64,000 nucleotides of DNA from NCBI RefSeq assembly GCF_014196525.1, contig NZ_JACIDX010000004.1:219763-283762 (forward strand), given 5' to 3'. A program made the position numbers and the translations under genes. The notes under the pieces were generated by a model. The model saw only the letters and a program-made list of their open reading frames with translations, searched no databases and was not told the origin of the DNA. The stretch's first letter is position 1; each line of letters begins with the position of its first letter. Origin of the DNA: Novosphingobium sediminicola (GTDB lineage Bacteria > Pseudomonadota > Alphaproteobacteria > Sphingomonadales > Sphingomonadaceae). Below are positions 38,449-47,410 of this stretch, piece by piece.

Positions 38449-38547
38449 ATTACCGGATGATCGGCTTTAAGCTTTCGCTTGGGCGCGGTGATTGTTTCTG
38501 ATATTAACCTTTATGAACGAGGTTCCCGTCATGAAGGTGCCAAACCC

Positions 38548-39033
38548 ATGTCCATCCGCGCCCTGCTGATTGCCGCCGGTTTCGTTTCGGCCGGTTTCAT
38601 AGCCTCCCCCGCCATGGCCCAATCACAGGGACAGGTTTCGGCCATGCCCCTGCCCGCGCCTTCGCTGGCCGGGGCCAGTTACAGCCAGACCGCGCCCGCT
38701 GTCGGCGCACCGGTTTCCACCGCCTATGCGCCGCCGCCCACCGCCGGATTGCAGCCCGGCGGAATGCAGCGCGGCCCTTGGCTGGCCGAATGCGAGCGGC
38801 GGTTGAACGCCGTGCCTGGGGCCGATGTCTCGCAATCGTCGGGCGCGTGTCAGGACTGGTGGGCCTATTATCAGGGCGGCGGCGCGCCACATCCCACCTA
38901 TGGCTATTCGATCCCCATCAGCGTGATGGAAGAGGTCAAAGCCGATTGCCCGCCACAGGTAATCGAAAAGCGGGTGATCCAGCGCCGTGTGATCCGGCAA
39001 AAGATCGTCCGCGACAAGCGCATCCCGATTTGA
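38548..39033 (+). CDS. Exported protein of unknown function
   Basis: A 161-residue protein with a signal peptide (LLIAAGFVSAGFIASPAMAQ). A Pro/Ala-rich linker (about 30-75) is followed by a small domain with three Cys (AECERRLNAVP, SSGACQDWWAYYQGG, VKADCPP) and a very basic C-terminus (KRVIQRRVIRQKIVRDKR). I do not recognise the family; similar WAYY-containing short secreted proteins seem common in sphingomonads (from memory). Faces parB across a shared terminator. Confidence 0.75.
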   Translation: MSIRALLIAAGFVSAGFIASPAMAQSQGQVSAMPLPAPSLAGASYSQTAPAVGAPVSTAYAPPPTAGLQPGGMQRGPWLAECERRLNAVPGADVSQSSGACQDWWAYYQGGGAPHPTYGYSIPISVMEEVKADCPPQVIEKRVIQRRVIRQKIVRDKRIPI

Positions 39034-39040
39034 CGTGGAA

Positions 39041-39070
39041 AAGGGGGCTTTGCGGCCCCCCTCTTTTTTA
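39041..39070. terminator. Bidirectional terminator between the exported-protein gene and parB
   Basis: GGGGGC-TTTGCG-GCCCCC has CTCTTTTTT on the plus side and, read from the minus side, CCCCCTTTT. It lies in the 34-base gap between the two convergent genes. Confidence 0.8.
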
Positions 39071-40039
39071 GATCCCTTCGCCGGTCAGACGCTGACAGAT
39101 CAGATCAAGCTGATCGAGCGTGCGATAGCGGATCGTCACCGCGCCGGAACGCGGATCGGCATCCACGGTGATCTTGACCGACAGGCCGAGGAATTCCTCC
39201 AGATGCGCCTGCATCGCCTGAATGTCGGCGGATTCGGCGGATTTGAACTCGTTGCGCGCGCGGCGCTGGGTCGGCGCCTCGCGGCCCGACTGGCGGCGCA
39301 CCATCTGCTCCACCTCGCGCACCGACGAGCCTTTGGCCACTGCCTGACGCGCCAGCGCCTCGGCATCTTCCACCCCGATCAGCGCGCGGGCATGGCCCAT
39401 CGACAATTCGCCCGCCTCAACCATCTGCGTCACCGGATCGGGCAAGGCCAGCAGGCGCTGGATATTGGCGACATGGCTGCGGCTCTTGTCCACCATCTTG
39501 GCGATCTCGGCCTGCGTCATGCTCTCGCTCTCGGCCAGACGCTGATAGGCGCGCGCTTCTTCGATGGGGTTGAGGTCTTCGCGCTGAAGGTTTTCGATCA
39601 GCGCGATCGCCATCACCTCGCGCTGAGTCAGCTTGCGGACCAGTGCGGGGATCTCATGCACCTTGGCCCGCTGCGCCGCGCGCCAGCGGCGTTCGCCCGC
39701 CACCAACCGATAGTGCCCCTCGCCCAGCGGCACGACGATCACCGGCTGCAACACGCCGCGCGCGGCAATCGAGGCGGCCAGTTCATCCAGCGCGGCCTCG
39801 TCAAACTGACGGCGCGGCTGATCGGGATCGGGCTCGATGCTCGACACCAGCAAGGAGGCCAGACCGCTCTCCACCATCACCGGACCATTGCCGCCGCCCG
39901 CCGAGGCCACCGGCTCTTCCCGCCGCGTTTCGCCCAGCAGAGCCTGAAGCCCCCGGCCCAGCGCCGCCTTGCGGCGCGGCGCAGCAACACCGGACAGCGC
40001 GGCAGAAAGCGGGTTCTGGGTCGAGGTTTCGTCGGTCAT
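39068..40039 (-). CDS. parB: Chromosome-partitioning protein ParB
   Basis: A 323-residue CTPase/DNA clamp that binds parS and spreads to organise origin segregation. N-terminal ALGRGLQALLGE is the ParA-stimulating region. The CTP-binding motifs are QPVIVVPL and GERRWRAAQRA, followed by ENLQREDLNPIEEA. The HTH region is MTQAEIAKMVDKSRSHVANIQRLL. The C-terminal dimer domain ends the protein. It overlaps parA by four bases. Its target sites are listed separately. Confidence 0.97.
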   Translation of the reverse strand: MTDETSTQNPLSAALSGVAAPRRKAALGRGLQALLGETRREEPVASAGGGNGPVMVESGLASLLVSSIEPDPDQPRRQFDEAALDELAASIAARGVLQPVIVVPLGEGHYRLVAGERRWRAAQRAKVHEIPALVRKLTQREVMAIALIENLQREDLNPIEEARAYQRLAESESMTQAEIAKMVDKSRSHVANIQRLLALPDPVTQMVEAGELSMGHARALIGVEDAEALARQAVAKGSSVREVEQMVRRQSGREAPTQRRARNEFKSAESADIQAMQAHLEEFLGLSVKITVDADPRSGAVTIRYRTLDQLDLICQRLTGEGI

Positions 40040-40815
40040 GCGGCTTTCCTGTTTTCAGGCAAACGTGAAATCAATTCGCGGGCCAGCGCCAGATAGGCGC
40101 GGCTGCCGCTGCAATGCTGGTCATAGATCAGCGCGGGCAGGCCATGGCTGGGCGCTTCGGACAGGCGGACGTTGCGCGGGATCTCGGTGTCGAACACCAG
40201 CTTGCCCAGGCAGGAGCGCACATCGTCCGAGACCTGATCGGTCAGGCGGTTGCGGCGGTCAAACATGGTCAGCGCGATGCCGATGATGCCAAGGTCGGCG
40301 TTAAAGCGCTGCTGTACCCGCTCGACGGTCTGCAGCAACTGGCTGAGGCCTTCGAGCGCAAAGAACTCGCATTGCAGCGGCACCAGCACCGTATCGGCGG
40401 CGCTCAGCGCGTTGAGCGTGAGCAGGCCCAGCGAGGGCGGGCAGTCGATGAAGCAGATGTCATAACGCTCCGATCCACGTGCGAGACCCTTACGCAGCTT
40501 GTCGGTACGCCCATCGACCGAGACCAGCTCGACCTCGGCCCCCGACAGATCGACCGTTGCCGCCAGCAGGTGCAGCCCCGGAATGGTGGTTTCCATCGCG
40601 CATTCGGCCAGTGTGGCCTCACCCAGCAGCAGATCATAGGTCGAATATTCGCGCGCCGATGCCGGCACGCCAACCCCGGTCGAGGCATTCCCCTGCGGAT
40701 CAAGATCGATCAGCAGCGTGCGCCAGCCCGCCGCGGCAAAGGCCGTGGCCAGATTGATCGCGGATGTGGTCTTGCCCACCCCGCCTTTCTGATTGGCAAT
40801 GGCAATGCGGATCAC
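40036..40815 (-). CDS. parA: Chromosome-partitioning ATPase ParA
   Basis: A 259-residue deviant Walker ATPase. Walker A is KGGVGKTTSAINLA with the signature lysine, Walker A' LIDLDPQGNA, and Walker B ICFIDCPPSLGLL. It drives movement of ParB-parS complexes. No ATG is available; the GTG start overlaps the end of rsmG by four bases (GTGA) and has AGGGAG upstream. It is part of the tightly coupled run mnmG, rsmG, parA, parB. Confidence 0.97.
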   Translation of the reverse strand: MIRIAIANQKGGVGKTTSAINLATAFAAAGWRTLLIDLDPQGNASTGVGVPASAREYSTYDLLLGEATLAECAMETTIPGLHLLAATVDLSGAEVELVSVDGRTDKLRKGLARGSERYDICFIDCPPSLGLLTLNALSAADTVLVPLQCEFFALEGLSQLLQTVERVQQRFNADLGIIGIALTMFDRRNRLTDQVSDDVRSCLGKLVFDTEIPRNVRLSEAPSHGLPALIYDQHCSGSRAYLALARELISRLPENRKAA

Positions 40816-41465
40816 AGCTTCACTCCCTTGGGATTGAGATGGCCGACAATCAGCCCGGCGTCCTGATCGGTCAGCGATTGTTCCACGTGGAACCCTTCGC
40901 GCACCGATGCTTTGAGTGCCTCTAACTCTTGCCCTGCCGAACGCCCCTTGGGCAACAGCCAGATCGTGTCCCTTGTGGAAAAGCGGAGAGAGATTTTCAG
41001 AAGCTTGTCGAGCGGTGCAAAGGCTCGGGCGGAAATCACCGCAACGGTCCGCGTCTCCACCATCTCCAGCCGCTGCCCCAACACCTGCGCCTTGGGCAGC
41101 GCCAGTTCTTCGATGACCCGGTTGAGCCATTCGACTCGCCGCGCGCGCGATTCGACCATCAGAACTTCATGCCCCGGCCTCATCGCCGCGATCACCAGCC
41201 CCGGAAAGCCTGCGCCAGTGCCAAGGTCCAGCCATGGTCCCTTGGTCCCATTCCATGTTTCACGTGGAACATGGGCCAGCAATTGCGCGGAATCGGCAAT
41301 GTGGCGCTGCCACACCATCGGGATCGTCGCGGCGGCCACCAGGTTCTGCCGCTCATTTTCCTCGGCCAGCATGGCGACCAGCTTCTCCAGTCGCTCCATC
41401 GCCTCGGGCGTCATTTCCGGGCGCCCTGCCAGCCAGTCGCGGGCCTGTTCCTCATTAGCAATCAT
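40812..41465 (-). CDS. rsmG: 16S rRNA (guanine527-N7)-methyltransferase RsmG
   Basis: A 217-residue SAM-dependent enzyme modifying G527 of 16S rRNA. Motif I is WLDLGTGAGFPGLVIA, preceded by the family HIADSAQLL. ISARAFAPLDKLL and LLPKGRS are also typical. I chose the ATG two bases upstream-adjacent to the mnmG stop rather than one 21 bases earlier. Two parS sites are embedded in its codons (for HVPRE and FHVEQ). Confidence 0.95.
   Translation of the reverse strand: MIANEEQARDWLAGRPEMTPEAMERLEKLVAMLAEENERQNLVAAATIPMVWQRHIADSAQLLAHVPRETWNGTKGPWLDLGTGAGFPGLVIAAMRPGHEVLMVESRARRVEWLNRVIEELALPKAQVLGQRLEMVETRTVAVISARAFAPLDKLLKISLRFSTRDTIWLLPKGRSAGQELEALKASVREGFHVEQSLTDQDAGLIVGHLNPKGVKL
40879..40894. 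other. parS-like site (15/16) inside rsmG
   Basis: TGTTCCACGTGGAACC deviates from TGTTNCACGTGNAACA only at the last base. Confidence 0.75.
41256..41271. other. parS site inside rsmG
   Basis: TGTTTCACGTGGAACA fits the degenerate consensus at all positions. Confidence 0.88.
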
Positions 41466-41466
41466 A

Positions 41467-43311
41467 TCAGGCCAGCTTCCTTGCATGTACCAACAGCGCC
41501 GCCAGAGCCGCCGGAGTCACCCCCGCCACGCGCCCCGCCGCCGCCAGATTTTCCGGACGCGCCCGTGTCAAACGTTCCACCATCTCGCTCGAAAGACCGG
41601 CGATCTGACCATAGGGAAAGTCCTCCGCCAGGTGCAGATGCTCGTTCGAACGCAGGTCGGACAGCTCCCTTTCCTGCCGCGCCAAATAGGGGGCATAGGC
41701 CGCGTCCTCGGCCACTTCCTCGATCAGCGTCGCGTCCACGTCCAACGCCTCGCCCAGCCATGGGCGCAGCCGGTCGATGGACACGCCATCGAAACGCAGC
41801 CATTCCCGCAAGGGCAAACGCCCCGCATCGGCCTTGGCAGTGATGCCCGCAGTGGCCAGATCCTGCGCCGTCACGCCCTGAGCCAGCGCGCCTTCCAGCG
41901 CCGCCTTCTCGTCCTGCCGCTGGGCAAACCACGCGGAACGCTCCGCCCCCAAACACCCGGCCGCCGCCGCCAAAGGCGTCAGTCGCGACGAGGCATTGTT
42001 GGCCCTAAGCCGCAGCCGATACTCCGCCCGCGCCGTCAGCATCCGGTAAGGCTCACTCACCCCGTGGAGCGTCAGGTCATCGACCATCACCGCCAGATAG
42101 GAATTGGCACGATCAATCGCCGGAGCCTCACGCCCCAGCACCGTGGCCGCCGCATTCATCCCCGCGATCAGTCCCTGCGCCGCCGCCTCTTCATAGCCGG
42201 TCGTGCCGTTGATCTGGCCCGCGCAATAGAGGCCGGGAATCGCTCGCAGCTCCAGCGAGCTCCGCAGCGCGCGCGGGTCGATATGGTCGTACTCCACCGC
42301 ATAGCCCGGCACCACCATCTCGACCTGCTCCAACCCTTCCATGTGGCGCAGCATGGTCAATTGCACATCGGCGGGCAGGCTAGTTGAGATACCATTGGGG
42401 TAGACCAGATGGGTCGTCAGCCCTTCGGGTTCGAGGAAAATCTGATGGCCATCCCGGTCGGCAAAGCGGTGGATCTTGTCCTCGATGCTGGGGCAATAGC
42501 GCGGGCCACGTGCGCCAATCGCCCCGCTGAACAGCGGGGAGCGATGAAGGTTGGCCTGAATCGTTTCATGGACAGCGGCATTGGTCCGCGTGATCGCACA
42601 GGCCAATTGCGGGTTCACCCGGCGCGTCTCCAGCGCCGACATGCACCAATGCTCGGCATCGCTCGGCTGCTCCTCCAGCCGCACCCAGTCTATGGTCCGC
42701 CCATCGAGACGCGGCGGCGTGCCGGTCTTGAGCCGCGCCATCGGCAGATCCGCCTCGCGCATTTGGGCAGCCAGACGATGCGCCGCGGCCTCGCCAATGC
42801 GCCCGCCGACCATCTGCTCTTCCCCGCGAAACAGCGTGCCGCCCAGAAAGGTGCCGGTGCACAGCACAACCGCCGAAGCCGTCAGGCGGGTCCCATCGGC
42901 CAGATCCACGCCGGTCACACGGCCCCCGTCCAGCACCAGCGCGGCGACCTCTCCAGCCACCTGCGACAAGTCGCCTTGCTGGGGCAGCATCCGCTGGATC
43001 GCCGCCTTAAACAATTTGCGGTCGGCCTGAATGCGGGGGCCTTGCACCGCGCTGCCCTTGCTGCGATTGAGCATGCGATAGTGGATCGAGGCTGCGTCTG
43101 CCGCCCGCCCCATCAGCCCGTCGAACGCATCGACCTCGCGCACAAGATGGCCCTTGCCCAGACCGCCGATGGCCGGGTTGCAACTCATGGCGCCGATGGC
43201 GTTGAGATCGAAGGAGACCAGCGCCACACGTGCGCCCATACGCGCGGCAACGGCGGCGGCCTCTACGCCGGCATGGCCGCCGCCGACCACGATGATGTCA
43301 AAATGCTGCAT
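41467..43311 (-). CDS. mnmG: tRNA uridine-5-carboxymethylaminomethyl synthesis enzyme MnmG (GidA)
   Basis: A 614-residue FAD enzyme that, with MnmE, modifies wobble U34 of certain tRNAs. The dinucleotide-binding N-terminus is [24 protein letters not shown]. Family motifs [19 protein letters not shown] and [12 protein letters not shown] and the FAD-contacting [16 protein letters not shown] are visible. The C-terminal helical domain binds MnmE. Length is normal. Confidence 0.98.
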   Translation of the reverse strand: MQHFDIIVVGGGHAGVEAAAVAARMGARVALVSFDLNAIGAMSCNPAIGGLGKGHLVREVDAFDGLMGRAADAASIHYRMLNRSKGSAVQGPRIQADRKLFKAAIQRMLPQQGDLSQVAGEVAALVLDGGRVTGVDLADGTRLTASAVVLCTGTFLGGTLFRGEEQMVGGRIGEAAAHRLAAQMREADLPMARLKTGTPPRLDGRTIDWVRLEEQPSDAEHWCMSALETRRVNPQLACAITRTNAAVHETIQANLHRSPLFSGAIGARGPRYCPSIEDKIHRFADRDGHQIFLEPEGLTTHLVYPNGISTSLPADVQLTMLRHMEGLEQVEMVVPGYAVEYDHIDPRALRSSLELRAIPGLYCAGQINGTTGYEEAAAQGLIAGMNAAATVLGREAPAIDRANSYLAVMVDDLTLHGVSEPYRMLTARAEYRLRLRANNASSRLTPLAAAAGCLGAERSAWFAQRQDEKAALEGALAQGVTAQDLATAGITAKADAGRLPLREWLRFDGVSIDRLRPWLGEALDVDATLIEEVAEDAAYAPYLARQERELSDLRSNEHLHLAEDFPYGQIAGLSSEMVERLTRARPENLAAAGRVAGVTPAALAALLVHARKLA

Positions 43312-43356
43312 TCCTCGCCCCTACCCTAAGCGGGCGGGCGGGTCAAAGGTGCGGCG

Positions 43357-43372
43357 TGTTTCACGTGAAACA
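43357..43372. other. Perfect parS palindrome between mnmG and mnmE
   Basis: TGTTTCACGTGAAACA is the exact consensus and is part of a 20-bp perfect palindrome (43355-43374). It is the only strong site in intergenic DNA and probably the main ParB loading site in this window, about 5 kb from oriC. Confidence 0.95.
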
Positions 43373-43376
43373 CGCC

Positions 43377-44654
43377 TCATTTTCCGATGCAGAAACGTCC
43401 GAACAAAGCGTCGAGCATATCCTCGGTCCCCGCCCCGCCCAGCAAACGGTCGAAGGCGGAACGCGCGGCGCGCAGATCTTCGGCGGTCAGCAACAGGTCG
43501 CCATCAGGGCGAATGGTCGCCAAAGCGGCAGCGGCTTCGGCGAGCAGGCCATGCTGGCGGGCGTTCAACGCCACCTGTCCGGGCTTGGGCATGGCCATCC
43601 GCGCCGTGTCGATCAGGTCGCGGCGCAAGGCATCCACCCCCTCGCCGGTCTTGCCCGACAGGCGATGGCGGGGGGCGGATTTGGCCATGCGCACGGCGGC
43701 GTCGATCCGGGATTCGATCTCCCACGCGCCCTGCGGCCCTTCGCCCTCCGGCCCCAGCCAGAGCACCAGATCCGCGCGCGCCATGACATCGCGGGCGCGC
43801 TCGATGCCGATGCTTTCCACCACATCGGCGCCATCATCGCGCAGGCCCGCCGTGTCGAGAAACTGAAACGGCACCCCGCCCAGCGCCACCGGGCGCATCA
43901 GAATGTCGCGCGTGGTTCCGGCCAGCGGGGTGATGATCGCCGCGTCATCCTCGACCAGCGCGTTGAACAAAGTGCTCTTGCCCGCATTGGGCGGCCCGGC
44001 GATCACCACGCGAAACCCTTCGCGCAGAGCCTCGGCACGCGGGCGGGACAACCACTCAGAAAGTTCCACGTGAAACATCGTCAGCGTGGGCCCGAAGGAA
44101 GCAGGCAGTCCGCCCACATCACCCTCATCGCCAAAATCCAGCACCGCCTCAACCTGCGCCGAAAGCATCAACACCCGCTCGCGCCAGCCCTTGACCACAA
44201 CTGACAGAGCGCCGCCCGCCATCGCCACCGCGGCCTGTCGCTGTATCTCCGTCTCGGCGGAAAGCAGATCGCCCAGACCTTCGGCCTCGGCCAGATCCAT
44301 GCGGCCGTTCAAAAATGCGCGCCGTGTGAACTCGCCCGCCTCGGCGCGGCGCAGGCCCGGCAGAACCGACAGCGCATGCTCCAGCGCCGCGATCACCGCG
44401 CGTCCGCCGTGGCAATGGATCTCGGCCAGATCCTCGCCCGTCGCCGTGCGCGTGCCGGGAAACCACAGGACCAACGCGCGATCCAGCTCTGCCCCTGCCC
44501 CATCGCGCAGGACCATCAGGCTCGCGCGCCGCTCCACGGGCAAGCGCCCGCCCAGCGCGATCAAGGCCGCGCCCGCCTGCGGCCCGCTGATCCGGATCAC
44601 CGCAATCGCAGCCGGAGGCATCCCGCTGGAGCAGGCAAAAATCGTGTCAATCAT
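43377..44654 (-). CDS. mnmE: tRNA modification GTPase MnmE (TrmE)
   Basis: A 425-residue partner of MnmG. The N-terminal tetrahydrofolate-binding domain starts DTIFACSSGMPPAAIAVIRISG. G1 of the inserted GTPase is IAGPPNAGKSTLFN, G2/G3 region TTRDIL and DTAGLRDD. The C-terminus is the conserved CIGK, whose Cys is catalytic. It is somewhat shorter than the ~450 residues of E. coli. The codons for FHVEL carry a parS-like site. Confidence 0.97.
   Translation of the reverse strand: MIDTIFACSSGMPPAAIAVIRISGPQAGAALIALGGRLPVERRASLMVLRDGAGAELDRALVLWFPGTRTATGEDLAEIHCHGGRAVIAALEHALSVLPGLRRAEAGEFTRRAFLNGRMDLAEAEGLGDLLSAETEIQRQAAVAMAGGALSVVVKGWRERVLMLSAQVEAVLDFGDEGDVGGLPASFGPTLTMFHVELSEWLSRPRAEALREGFRVVIAGPPNAGKSTLFNALVEDDAAIITPLAGTTRDILMRPVALGGVPFQFLDTAGLRDDGADVVESIGIERARDVMARADLVLWLGPEGEGPQGAWEIESRIDAAVRMAKSAPRHRLSGKTGEGVDALRRDLIDTARMAMPKPGQVALNARQHGLLAEAAAALATIRPDGDLLLTAEDLRAARSAFDRLLGGAGTEDMLDALFGRFCIGK
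44062..44077. other. parS-like site (15/16) inside mnmE
   Basis: AGTTCCACGTGAAACA differs from the consensus only at the first base. Confidence 0.75.
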
Positions 44655-44666
44655 GGAAAGGTGATC

Positions 44667-44912
44667 TTACTTCTTGCCGCCGGTCGCCATGCTCGCGCCG
44701 GCCTCAAGAATGTTCTGGAACATCTTCATGCCAAGCTGGCCCATCGGCGCGAACTGCTTGGTAAACTCCTGAAGCTGATCGAGCGAACCGGCGCCCTGCA
44801 TCGCCTTCATCACCGCATCGACATAGGCCTCATTGGCCCGCGTCACATCGGGCAGGCCCAGAAAGCGACGCGCTTCCTCCGGTGTGCAATCCACCTCGAA
44901 ATTCATCTTCAT
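44667..44912 (-). CDS. Small conserved protein (DUF6489-like)
   Basis: An 81-residue protein beginning MKMNFEVDCTPEEARRFLGLPDV, then helical with QEFTKQFAPMG. Sphingomonads often have a small gene of this kind next to mnmE; the DUF name is from memory. Function unknown. I chose the ATG with GGAG upstream. A run of nine G (C on the coding strand) lies about 50 bases upstream in the promoter area. Confidence 0.72.
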   Translation of the reverse strand: MKMNFEVDCTPEEARRFLGLPDVTRANEAYVDAVMKAMQGAGSLDQLQEFTKQFAPMGQLGMKMFQNILEAGASMATGGKK

Positions 44913-45000
44913 CGCCGGGGTCTCCTTATGGCGCAAACCGGAATGGATAAAGACACAGTGGGGGGGGGAAGTCTAGATTTTAGAAAGGAGGAAGGGGTTT

Positions 45001-45217
45001 ATGCGAGGGACTCGTCCCTCGCGCTCCCGTTACTGTCGGCGTTGCGTCAGGGGTTCAACGTGGAGTGTCGACGCCGCGTTAGAAATGAAAAAGCCTGCGG
45101 CGCCTAGTAACAGCGCCGCAGGCTTTAAAACCATCGCCTAGATCCACATCCCTGCGAACCCAAGCGCCACCCCATAACGGGATTGCAAAGGGCCCCCGCC
45201 CTTTGCCCGCCGGAGGC
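45001..45217 (+). repeat. Three-hairpin dispersed element, copy 3
   Basis: Full copy between the DUF6489-like gene and the rho stop codon. Module a is GCGAGGGAC-TC-GTCCCTCGC, module b AAAGCCTGCGGCGC/GCGCCGCAGGCTTT, module c GCAAAGGGC-CCCC-GCCCTTTGC. The terminal CCGCCGGAGGC ends nine bases before the last base of rho. The rest of the 314-base gap (44913-45000) holds only the upstream region of the small gene. Confidence 0.9.
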
Positions 45218-45226
45218 AAACTTCGC

Positions 45227-46483
45227 TTACTGGTTCATCGTGGCGAAGAAGTCCTCGTTGGTCTTGGAATCCTTCATCTTGTCGAGGAGGAATTCCATCG
45301 CATCGACGGTGCCCATCTGCATGAGGATGCGGCGCAGGACCCACATCTTCGAAAGGTTGCCCTTTTCGACCAGCAACTCTTCCTTGCGGGTGCCCGACTT
45401 GCCCACATCCAGCGCGGGGAAGATGCGCTTGTCGGCGACCTTGCGGTCGAGGACGATTTCGCTGTTACCCGTGCCCTTGAATTCTTCAAAGATCACTTCG
45501 TCCATGCGGCTGCCGGTGTCGATCAGCGCGGTGGCGATGATGGAGAGCGAGCCGCCTTCTTCGATGTTACGCGCGGCGCCGAAGAAGCGCTTGGGGCGCT
45601 GCAGGGCGTTGGCGTCCACACCGCCGGTCAGCACCTTGCCGGAGGAAGGAACGACAGTGTTATAGGCGCGGCCAAGGCGGGTGATCGAGTCGAGCAGGAT
45701 GACGACATCGCGCTTGTGTTCTACCAGGCGCTTGGCCTTTTCGATGACCATTTCGGCCACCTGCACGTGGCGCTGCGCCGGTTCGTCAAAGGTCGAGGAG
45801 ATGACCTCGCCCTTCACGCTGCGCTGCATGTCGGTAACTTCTTCGGGGCGTTCATCGACCAGCAGCACCAGCAGGAACACTTCGGGGTGATTGTCGGTGA
45901 TCGCCTTGGCGATGTTCTGCAGCAGCACGGTCTTACCGGTACGTGGCGGCGCGACGATCAGCGCGCGCTGGCCCTTGCCCTGAGGCGAGATCAGGTCGAT
46001 CACGCGGGCCGACTTGTCCTTGACCGTGGGGTCGAGCGTGTCGAGTTTCAGGCGCTCGTTCGGATAGAGCGGGGTCAGGTTGTCGAAATTGACGCGATGG
46101 CGCACCGCTTCGGGATTGTCGAAATTGACGCTGACCAGTTTGGTGATCGCGAAATAGCGCTCGCCATCCTTGGGCGCGCGAATTTCGCCTTCGACCGTGT
46201 CGCCCGTGCGCAGGCCCCACTTGCGGACCTGATTGGGCGAGACATAAATGTCATCCGGCCCGGCCAGATAATTGGCCTCGGGATTGCGCAAAAAGCCAAA
46301 GCCGTCGGGCAGCACTTCGATCGTGCCCTGACCGATGATCTCTTCGCCATCCTCGGCCACTTCCTTCAGGATCGCATACATCAGATCCTGGCGGCGCAAG
46401 GTGCTGGCGCTTTCCACGCCATATTCCTCGGCCATCTCGACCAGCTCGGCCGAAGTCTTTTTCTTCAATTCTTTCAAATGCAT
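45227..46483 (-). CDS. rho: Transcription termination factor Rho
   Basis: A 418-residue RNA-dependent ATPase hexamer. The N-terminal helical domain is [20 protein letters not shown]; the RNA-binding cold-shock-like domain has [22 protein letters not shown]. Walker A is [14 protein letters not shown], Walker [18 protein letters not shown], and the R-loop region is [16 protein letters not shown]. Length is normal. Copies 3 and 4 of the dispersed element lie immediately on either side of this gene. Confidence 0.98.
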   Translation of the reverse strand: MHLKELKKKTSAELVEMAEEYGVESASTLRRQDLMYAILKEVAEDGEEIIGQGTIEVLPDGFGFLRNPEANYLAGPDDIYVSPNQVRKWGLRTGDTVEGEIRAPKDGERYFAITKLVSVNFDNPEAVRHRVNFDNLTPLYPNERLKLDTLDPTVKDKSARVIDLISPQGKGQRALIVAPPRTGKTVLLQNIAKAITDNHPEVFLLVLLVDERPEEVTDMQRSVKGEVISSTFDEPAQRHVQVAEMVIEKAKRLVEHKRDVVILLDSITRLGRAYNTVVPSSGKVLTGGVDANALQRPKRFFGAARNIEEGGSLSIIATALIDTGSRMDEVIFEEFKGTGNSEIVLDRKVADKRIFPALDVGKSGTRKEELLVEKGNLSKMWVLRRILMQMGTVDAMEFLLDKMKDSKTNEDFFATMNQ

Positions 46484-46636
46484 ATCAAGGTATTCCTATG
46501 AGGTTCGGCCGGCGGGTCTATCGGGCATGGAGAATGCAAGACCATGAAGATGCCGCGTCAGTTGTGTCGCGCGGCGGTGCCGGTTGCGGGGGTAGATAGG
46601 GGATTGGGGGTGAGAAATCAAGGAAAGAAGGGATTG
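46484..46636 (-). other. rho upstream region, nothing recognised
   Basis: About 150 bases between repeat copy 4 and the rho start. Purine-rich on the plus strand; no gene, clear promoter or hairpin is evident to me. Confidence 0.5.
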
Positions 46637-46853
46637 ATGCGAGGGTCTAGACCCTCGCGCTCCCGTTACTGTCTGCGTTGCGCCATGGGTTCATCGTGGA
46701 GTGTCGAACGCACCCTCTGAAATGATAAAGCCTGCGGCGCCCAGTGATAGCGCCGCAGGCTTTCAATCATCACCCAATCCACAAACCTGCGAACCCAAAC
46801 GCAACCCCCTTAATGGGATTGCAAAGGGCCTCCGCCCTTTGCCCGCCGGAGGC
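46637..46853 (+). repeat. Three-hairpin dispersed element, copy 4
   Basis: Full copy between rho and hemJ. Module a is GCGAGGGTCTAGACCCTCGC: both arms changed together relative to the other copies (GGGTC/GACCC for GGGAC/GTCCC). Module b is AAAGCCTGCGGCGC/GCGCCGCAGGCTTT, module c GCAAAGGGC-CTCC-GCCCTTTGC. It ends nine bases before the final base of hemJ. Confidence 0.9.
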
Positions 46854-46862
46854 AAAACCCCC

Positions 46863-47306
46863 TCAAAACGGCTTCAACACCACCATCACCACAATCACCG
46901 CCGCCGCCAGCCCCGGCACTTCATTAAGCAGCCGCAAGCGCTTGCCGGTCAACCGCCGCTGGCCGCGGGCCAGCGCCTTGGAATAGCCCACCAGCCACAT
47001 GTGATAGGCCGTCAGCCCCAGCACAGCGGCCAGCTTCAAATGGAACCACCCCTGCGAAAAGGCCCCGATCGTGTGCGCCAAGAGCAGCCCCAGCACCCAG
47101 ACCACGATCAGCGCGGGGGTCAGGATGATCTTGCGCAGCTTGGCCTCACGGTCGATCCAGCGGGCTTCCTCCGCGCTGCCCGGCTCGCTTTCCTGATGAT
47201 AGACGAAATAGCGCGGCAGCATGAAGAGGCCCGCCATCCAGAAGATCACAAAGATGATATGGCCCGCCTTGAGCCAGAGATAGGTCATCGAAAGCACCCA
47301 ATCCAT
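46863..47306 (-). CDS. hemJ: Protoporphyrinogen oxidase HemJ
   Basis: A 147-residue inner-membrane protein with four hydrophobic helices. The family motif WLKAGHIIFVIFWMAGLFMLPRYFVYH contains the conserved haem-ligand His; a second is in WFHLKLAAVLGLTAYHMWL. It converts protoporphyrinogen IX to protoporphyrin IX. It follows hemE on the same strand, as expected for linked haem genes. Confidence 0.93.
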   Translation of the reverse strand: MDWVLSMTYLWLKAGHIIFVIFWMAGLFMLPRYFVYHQESEPGSAEEARWIDREAKLRKIILTPALIVVWVLGLLLAHTIGAFSQGWFHLKLAAVLGLTAYHMWLVGYSKALARGQRRLTGKRLRLLNEVPGLAAAVIVVMVVLKPF

Positions 47307-47310
47307 CGCT

Positions 47311-47387
47311 GCACCATGATTTTTAGCATCGTGCGAAAAAGTGGGATCCGGTTTTCCGCTGTCAACGCCGTGACGGCAAAAAACCGG
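47311..47387. repeat. Double palindrome between hemE and hemJ (widespread alphaproteobacterial intergenic type)
   Basis: A first stem pairs GCACCATG with CATCGTGC (one mismatch). A second, larger one pairs CCGGTTTT with AAAACCGG and, inside, GCTGTCA with TGACGGC. The phrase GCGAAAAAGTGGGATCCGGTTTTCCG resembles a short palindromic sequence repeated in many alphaproteobacterial genomes (from memory). It may serve as a terminator or mRNA-stability element for hemE. Confidence 0.6.
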
Positions 47388-47410
47388 AAGAACAGTGCCC
47401 TAAATGCGCT

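Noticed and set aside
40474..43245. Further CACGTG cores (near 40474, 42508 and 43231) as parS sites
   Set aside because: Flanks do not match GTTN/NAAC; only the six-base core is shared, which is expected in GC-rich DNA.
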